A DNA stretch of 64,000 nucleotides, taken from assembly GCF_047495875.1 (NCBI RefSeq), contig NC_092475.1, positions 11,498,501 through 11,562,500 on the forward strand, in the 5' to 3' direction. This document shows, piece by piece, positions 57,691 through 64,000 of the stretch. Origin of the DNA: Pithys albifrons albifrons. Its lineage: Eukaryota; Chordata; Aves; Passeriformes; Thamnophilidae. Within the stretch, counting starts at the first letter, position 1; every line of letters starts with the position of its first letter. Made by a program: the position numbers and the translations under genes. The notes under the pieces are model-generated. The model worked only from the letters and a program-made list of their open reading frames with translations. It ran no database searches and was not told the origin of the DNA.

Positions 57691-59810
57691 ATCAGACATC
57701 CTCCTGTGATCACCTTCTCACTCCTCCTCTCATCAGAAAAGCCTTAAGAAAATTAACCTAGCCTTGCATGCAAAAGAATGCAAATCATCATGTTAACAAG
57801 ATTTACGTTTATTCCTGGTATAAATTTCCCCACTAGGGAAGTTTGTCTTAATCTCTCCAACCGACTGCAAACGCTTTGTCCAGCAGATTGATGTGCTCTG
57901 TGAATTATCAGGTCTTAGTCAGAGGATGACTTGGCTCTGCTCTCCTGAAAGCAATAGAAACATATGGGATATTATGGGAAGAAAATGTTCTAAAAAGACC
58001 CTGAAGGCTCTAAGAACACCACGATTGCTAATTCTTCCCAAGATGCAAAGTTTAAAAACAATTAGATGGAGGCACAAACTGTGCTGGCAAATCCAACTCC
58101 ATGTGAACAATTTTCTCTTAGCAATTGCAAATTGAACGGTGAGTTGAAACTCTCCCCTGTGGAAAAGGAGAAAGCACAAAGGCTTCTGCCCCTCTAAAAT
58201 CTTGTTTGTCTCCGTGCTACTTACAGAGCCCTCATTAATGAAGTATTTAAGCTTGTTACAACCTTGCTGCAGCCCAGGAGAGCAGTCTTCATTTTGCAGG
58301 CACAAACTGAAGCACAGGAGTTGTGTTAACACTTCCCTTGGCTCAGCTGTCCTGGGAGCAGCCGCCTGCAGCATCCCAAAACTCCAACCTTATGGGCAGG
58401 CTGAGCTGCAAACCTCATCTGCTGCTGTGGAAGGTAACAAGGATCCCCTGGAAAGATGCTTTTAAGATCCTTGGGCCATTTTATCTCCCCAGCCTCAGTC
58501 ACCAGGTGGCTCCTACAGAGCAGATCTGGGGGGAGAGACACAGCCCTGGTGGTCCCTCTGCCCAGGCAGAGAGAAATATGCTCTGGCTGGGGGCTCTTAA
58601 TCTTTCTCCATAACTATTTTTATGCCCATTTTATGCCTCTAAATAACAAGGAGTAAGAGGATATAAAGCGACTTTATTATAATTGAGAGTAAGGTTCCGT
58701 AGATCCCAAGAAGTCTCAGCAAACTCATCAACATGTGCTAATTAGATGTGCTTAAGCGTTTGTGTAGATGGGTAATGCAGTTTCCACAAAAAGATAATTT
58801 TCTATTAAAAGTATTTTAAATCAAATCAATGCATAGACTTCTCTCTTTCATCAAGAAGATTTAAATGGAGCATTTCCTTCCAGTCTAGTGGATCCAGATC
58901 GAACTATCTTGGCATATAGAGCCAAATCAAAACATGTCATTTTCATTGAATTCAATATTTCTTTGTGTTTGCAGAGTTGGTTCAGTGTCTGCAGGAGCTG
59001 CAGGTCAGGTGTTGTGTGACATTCTACTGCTGTCTGAGAGTGTGGTGGCTCCTGTCCCTCCCCAGGTGTGGTCTGGCCAGGCAGAGCACAGGGACAAACT
59101 GCTGTCCCCACAAGGCACTGGGGAAACTGGGAGAGGGCTGTGACTGAAGGGCCTAGGTAGAGGTAAAGCTGCTCAGCAAAGCAAAACTTTTTGATTTATG
59201 TAGGTAGAAATGTTTCTAAACAAACCAGGTTCAGGTAATCAGATTTTCTGATGGATGGGAGCTCCAGTTTGCAATATTCTCTAACCACAGTTGCCTGTGA
59301 CTCACACTTGATTTGCTTTTTCTTTAGGCAACACTCCCTCTGTGCTACACCTTGCTGTGTTCTGGGCTGAACCAGCCCAGGCCAGATCAGGAGAGACCTC
59401 TTAGAAACCTTTTTTTTTTGGCAAATTCTGAAACATTTTCGGATTCAGCCATATCTGAACTCCTTTCCTTTCTTCATCTCCTAATTTTCACAGGTACTTT
59501 TGTAGCTGTAGACTTGCACAGATACTTGAAAACCACACCATTTACACCACCACTAATAACAGGTGTCTGCCAGACTCCGAATGAACAGTCTGTGTGCATC
59601 TCATAGATCTGACAGGCAGATCGACCTCTAAACTACCTTCTTTAAGTGAGTGAAACCCTCTGGATTTCCATGAATTTGCATAAATATAAATTTGTGCACA
59701 AATTAAGTTGAATGAGTCCATATATTTAAGCAAGGGCTTTTCCACCCACAACTTTTGCAAACGCTGGTTGTGTTCAAGTGAAATGTCAATTGCCTTTAAG
59801 CCAAGCTTTA
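57691..59810. promoter_or_regulatory. Run of enhancer-like AT-rich blocks
   Basis: Repeat-free sequence with several clustered motifs. There is a palindrome TTGCATGCAA (57764-57773), a perfect octamer ATGCAAAT (57778-57785) and GTTAAC at about 57792. Near 58740 there are GCTAATTAGATG words, and at 59674-59681 there is an inverted octamer ATTTGCAT. A 16-base perfect palindrome lies at 59689-59704. The 151-codon minus-strand frame at 57919-58374 is unfamiliar. Regulatory function is inferred from motif density and lack of transposons. Confidence 0.35.
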
Positions 59811-62800
59811 ACTCCCATGAGCAGCAAAGCTCCAAGGGCTGCACACAGGTTCTGACTTTGCTCCCCAAACTGCAGCATTACAGCTGAGAAGGATTGGGAT
59901 GGCTGACAACCACCAGGTTTGCATGAGTAAAATGAGTAATGCTGACTTTCTCTCCCAGGCCCACTGTGTGCTGAGTGTGATTAAAGGCAAGCCAAGAAGG
60001 ACTGTGTGCTATTAATTCTATCGAGGAAATCTCTTGTGTTATTCATTAGATGTGTGTGGCTTATTCTAGGGGGAGGGGAAATAGAAAAGCACCTTTGGTT
60101 GTGTTGTAACATCTGTGAGTACAGCTGGTTCTTTTTCTCTGTGTTCCACTTATTATGTGCAATTTGGATGCTTTCTTCTCCAACTTCAGATAAAAAAAAC
60201 AACCAACAATACAGCTCTGAAGAGAAAAAACTTGCAATGTTTTCTATTACCAGGGCAAAACTCCCACTCCTCTAGCAGAGACAGGAATGGCCAAACTCTT
60301 GTTCAGCCTTGACTGTAATATCTGCTGTTATTTGTCAGTGTGCACATAATCAGGTAATTTAATGTAATTCCTACACTTTCAATCAGGTCTGGTGAGCAGA
60401 TGGCAGAATTCAAGCCCGTAGATTTTGTCTAATGGCACAGTCTGATTCCAGACCCAGAGCTGGCTGACAGTGCTTGTCACTGTGTTCACCACAGAGCTCA
60501 CACTGCAGCCTGGCCTTGGGAATGGAGAAGCTCCAGGCTGGGATGGGGTTGTCCTCCATCCTCCAGGCAGCCTCACCTGGATGGAAATGAGACGAAACAC
60601 CTTCTCTCTTGTTAGATGGCTGGAACTGTCTCTTGCTGGTGAGAAGGAGCAAATGCTTGGGGATGAAGAAGCACAGATGTCTAAAGTTTGTATGAACTTG
60701 GCTCTGTCTTGATTCATAAGTTTGACCAACATATGTGATGCTTCATGTCTTATTTCTCCTGTTGCTAAAGAGCAGCAACACTCCCCTTCTGTGCTGAAGA
60801 GGATGTAAAGATTAACCCAAAAATGACCATAAAATGGTTTGATGAAAAACAGTGAGGAAATTTGAAATATTTGTTATCAGGCAAGATTTGAGCATCCTTT
60901 TCCAGAGAGCTGCTCCAAAATAATATTTTGCTTTTTAAACAGGGAATGCCTTGAATGTGCTCCCTGTGTGCAGAGAAGGCAGAGCAGCTCCTCCTGGGAA
61001 GTGTTCCCACCAGCCTCCTTTGGGAAGCACAGCCTGGCACATCTGCTGCTCCAAAGCTGGGCTTTAATGGCTGGATCTCAAAGCACATGAGGTCTCCTTC
61101 CAGCCCTGCCTGGCTCACGTTGCCTGAGCCCTCCTGTTTGCCGCTGCCTTCTCCCCTTTGCCTGACTGGCGTGTCCAGCTCCAGGGCTGCTCTGACAGGC
61201 AGCAGCACACACATGTCTGTGTGTTTGCACACACTGCTGGGGTTTGCAGGGCTTCAAGCCATGACAAGTCAGATGGGCTTGCTGCTCAGGACTGTTTTAA
61301 TTAAGTGATAACTAAGGAGTATAATATTTTCTATAATATTTTCACGCCTGCTCCCAGAGGAGGGCTACAGGTGGTTGCTTGGTGTGTTGCATCAACATTA
61401 TTTCTGTGATTCTGAGTTGCAAAACACCCCAAGAATCAACTTGAGGGTTCCCTTGAAGAAATAAAACCTGGGTGTACTGATGTCACACCAATATCAGTGA
61501 CACACCACAAGAATAGCACCGTGCATGAGATCAATGCACAGTGCGTGGAATTTTCTGGTCCTTCCTCCCATTTCCTTGAGAATTTCTGGTGCTGTGGCAG
61601 CTTAGGAAACACAGCCAGTGCCAGAGCACTCGTGCTTCTGGGGAGCAGCACAGAGGTGCCAGGGCGTGGGGGCTTCTGAGTGTTGCAGGGCTGTCCAGAG
61701 GGCAGCAGTTCCTGCCCCACAGCAGGGCAGTGGGAGGACAAACAATTATTCCTCACCACTCTCCCTGAGGCAGGCTGGTCATTGCTCCACTGGAGCTGTG
61801 CTGAGGCACTTTGTGCCAAGCAGGGATGTGTGAATGATTGAAGGTTTCTGCTCAATTAGAACTGAAAGGGCCTTAAAAGGTGTCCTTGAAGAACTCACGG
61901 CTCCTGCACAGGTTGTTGCAGAGTGACTGGATCTGATAAATGAAAGGCACAGAGATACAGAGGCATAAATAGATGTGCACATGTCATCACAGCACCAAGT
62001 GCACATTTGTGCAGACACTTCCCAGGTGTCTGGCTGAATCCAGGCAGAGGGTGAGCTGTTCTCTGCACACGTGGCCTCCAAGCTTGTGAGCTTCATGGAC
62101 AAAGCTCAACCAGGCTGTTGGACACCTTCCCCAGGGGCAGGGAGAGATGCATGTTGCCTCGTGGGCAAAATGACAGAAACAAGAAGGGAGACAAGTGTGT
62201 TTCTCCGTTGCTTTTGTTGCATGTGCTCATGTTTTGACAGATGGTCCTTCTGCTGCCTGGTGCCCATGGCTGCTGTCCTGACACATGTGCTTGGAGGACT
62301 GGCAGTGACCAGAGTGCTCCACTAACACCTTTCTTCCCCCCCTCATATGGCTGTGGAGATGAGAGATGAATTCTCAGCTGTGATAGTCATTGTCTGCTTG
62401 TGCAGGTTCATCAGGTGCAACACCGACTCAAGCTTGTCTGAACCTTGATGATAAGCTCTCCTTGTTAAAAGCCATTATATTTGCTACTAGCTGAGTATAA
62501 TTCTGACTGACTACAGCAGTTCTCCTCTGCATGTAATTGAATTCATATTCATCATAAAGCAATGAAAAATAAATTGTGTGTGTGTTTTTTTCCCCCCTCA
62601 TAAAGCAAGGCATGCCTCTGGCTCTGCCTTCTCTCTAATCTTCCCCTTTGCAACATATTGTAATAGAATTCATGGGAACAGAACAGCTAAAATAGATTGT
62701 GCAGTTTTGACCCACCCAGCAGAAAGTGAGTTTATTTCAATGCCAGGGAGGAATTGATTAATTCAGTTGGCTTCAAGGGAAAGCTAAAGTCTTGGTTTAA

Positions 62801-64000
62801 GAGGCTTCAATGCCAAAGAACAGTGCTGGCTCAGGTGTGGGCTGAGCCAGGTGGTGTGGCAGAGCACCTGTGCTTCAGGTTGTGGTGGGGGGTTCCAAAA
62901 TCCACCACCACTCTGTTGGTTTGAGTCTAAATTCTTAAAAACTTAGTGTTCCCATGCAAGGTTATTTATTATTTATGGCTGTCTCTGAGGCAATGACATG
63001 AGCTTGGTGCAGAAGAGGAGGAGAACTGCTCTGGGGCTATGGACACCAAAGCCAAGGTGTGCACTGCTGTGCAAACTGCTCATTCCCTGCTCCTCACCCT
63101 GCCCTGCAGCTGGTGGCTTCCATCACACTGATCTCCTCTAGAGACATCCTCGAAGCCAGTATCAAAACATTGGTCCTCTCCAAATTCTTTCACAAACCCT
63201 TTTGTCTGGGCATCTCACAAATGGCAGATAGTTGGTGGGAAGGTGCCCACCTGAGCCCATTGCCTCCTCTCCATCTGTGTTTACCTTTTTCTTTCGTTCT
63301 GCCTTTGACAGGACCCAAAGCCAGGAGCTGATGGTGCCTGTGAGCTGAGAGGTCTGTCAGAAATGCTCTGACAGGAAAACCCCACATGCTTTCTGCAACC
63401 CCTGGCGTGCTGCCAGCTGAGGAGTAGCTGCTCCAGAGGCACAGCAGACCAGACAGTCCTAATGCATCAGAAAATTGGTGAGTTCTGCTCAACAAAGGGC
63501 CTAAAAGTCTTTCCAGTTAATTATTAATTTCATTATGGCGAAATCATTAATTACATTTTAATACTGAAAAATGTTACTTCTGCAACTCATGAAATGAAGA
63601 TTAGGAAAAGAAACAAAGAGGATCATGTTGGTAACAGGGCCTGAGAGTAGTGTGAGTGAGCAGCAGGAGCTAGAGAGGCTGGGGACCTCTGTGAGGAAGA
63701 CACTGCTCTCTGATCAGTCCAAATGACAGTCTGACCATGCAATGGGATGAGGAAGGTTGATACTCAGCTGTGTTGCAAGACAAGACAAGCAGCACCTTCC
63801 TCTGGGGACCAGGACTGGGTCACCTTTGCTCTGGTGGCTGTGCCATATCTGAGGAAAGAGCTGAAGCGGTGATGAAAGAATTTCTGTTTGCAACAATTAA
63901 TTAATTTGTTTTCTGCCTTATGAGGGAAGTCAAGGATTAAAACCTGCAAAAGGGGAATTTGATGCATGATCAGTAACTCTGTTGGGCATTTGGCAGACTT
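59811..64000. other. Non-coding stretch to the window end
   Basis: No gene and no transposon recognised. Frames of 139-155 codons on the minus strand at 60765-61232 and 61436-61855 have no family resemblance. A block of TAAT/ATTA words at 63517-63565 is noted as a finding. Short GT runs at about 62577 are insignificant. Confidence 0.55.

Noticed and set aside
58122..58138. 17-base microexon between TTTTCTCTTAG and AACG|GTGAGTTG
   Set aside because: Good signals, but pairs this close arise often by chance and there is no frame evidence.
61385..61445. TTCTGTGATTCTG and ACACCCCAAGAATCAAC as CR1 3' end words
   Set aside because: The two words are in mutually inconsistent orientation and order, so no single CR1 fragment fits.
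61695..61706. CCAGAGGGCAGC as a CTCF site
   Set aside because: The right half fits, but the left half has three mismatches in a row.

Overview
The window looks like bird nuclear DNA with no recognisable protein-coding gene. The clearest signature is ten fragments of CR1, the dominant LINE retrotransposon of birds and other reptiles. Most show the diagnostic 3' end: a GATGATC/GGTC..TTCCAACCC-type segment followed by ATTCT(A/G)TGATTCT, or its complement on minus-strand copies. No mammalian SINE or LINE is visible, and there is no bacterial-style gene packing. Aves is well supported. A passerine or other neoavian is only a guess from the CR1 subtypes.

Layout. From 1 to about 27 kb there are nine CR1 pieces scattered in ordinary intergenic or intronic sequence. 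One (22239-23150) is long enough to keep the end of the ORF2 reverse transcriptase, including its ADD catalytic motif, but it is frameshifted. At 24132-24539 there is a roughly 400-base strand-asymmetric polypyrimidine block. It runs directly into a small CpG-rich, GC-rich patch (24578-24803). From 27 to 64 kb only one CR1 piece is seen (45106-45274). That half holds several stretches dense in homeodomain-, octamer- and E-box-like words (51840-52350, 55590-55745, 57690-58140, 58620-58930, 59640-59810, 63510-63570) that could be conserved enhancers.

Genes. Every long reading frame I looked at is explained by CR1, by the polypyrimidine repeat, or by chance. About ten plus-strand intervals have a good splice acceptor and a good splice donor at exon-like spacing, the best being 41630-41754, 31693-31779, 40040-40134 and 36579-36700. 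None gives a protein I recognise, and this number of decoys is plausible in 64 kb, so they are listed only as findings. The parsimonious reading is a gene desert or the inside of a very large intron. I found no tRNA, rRNA, CRISPR array, intact mobile element or new biological system that the sequence alone would support.
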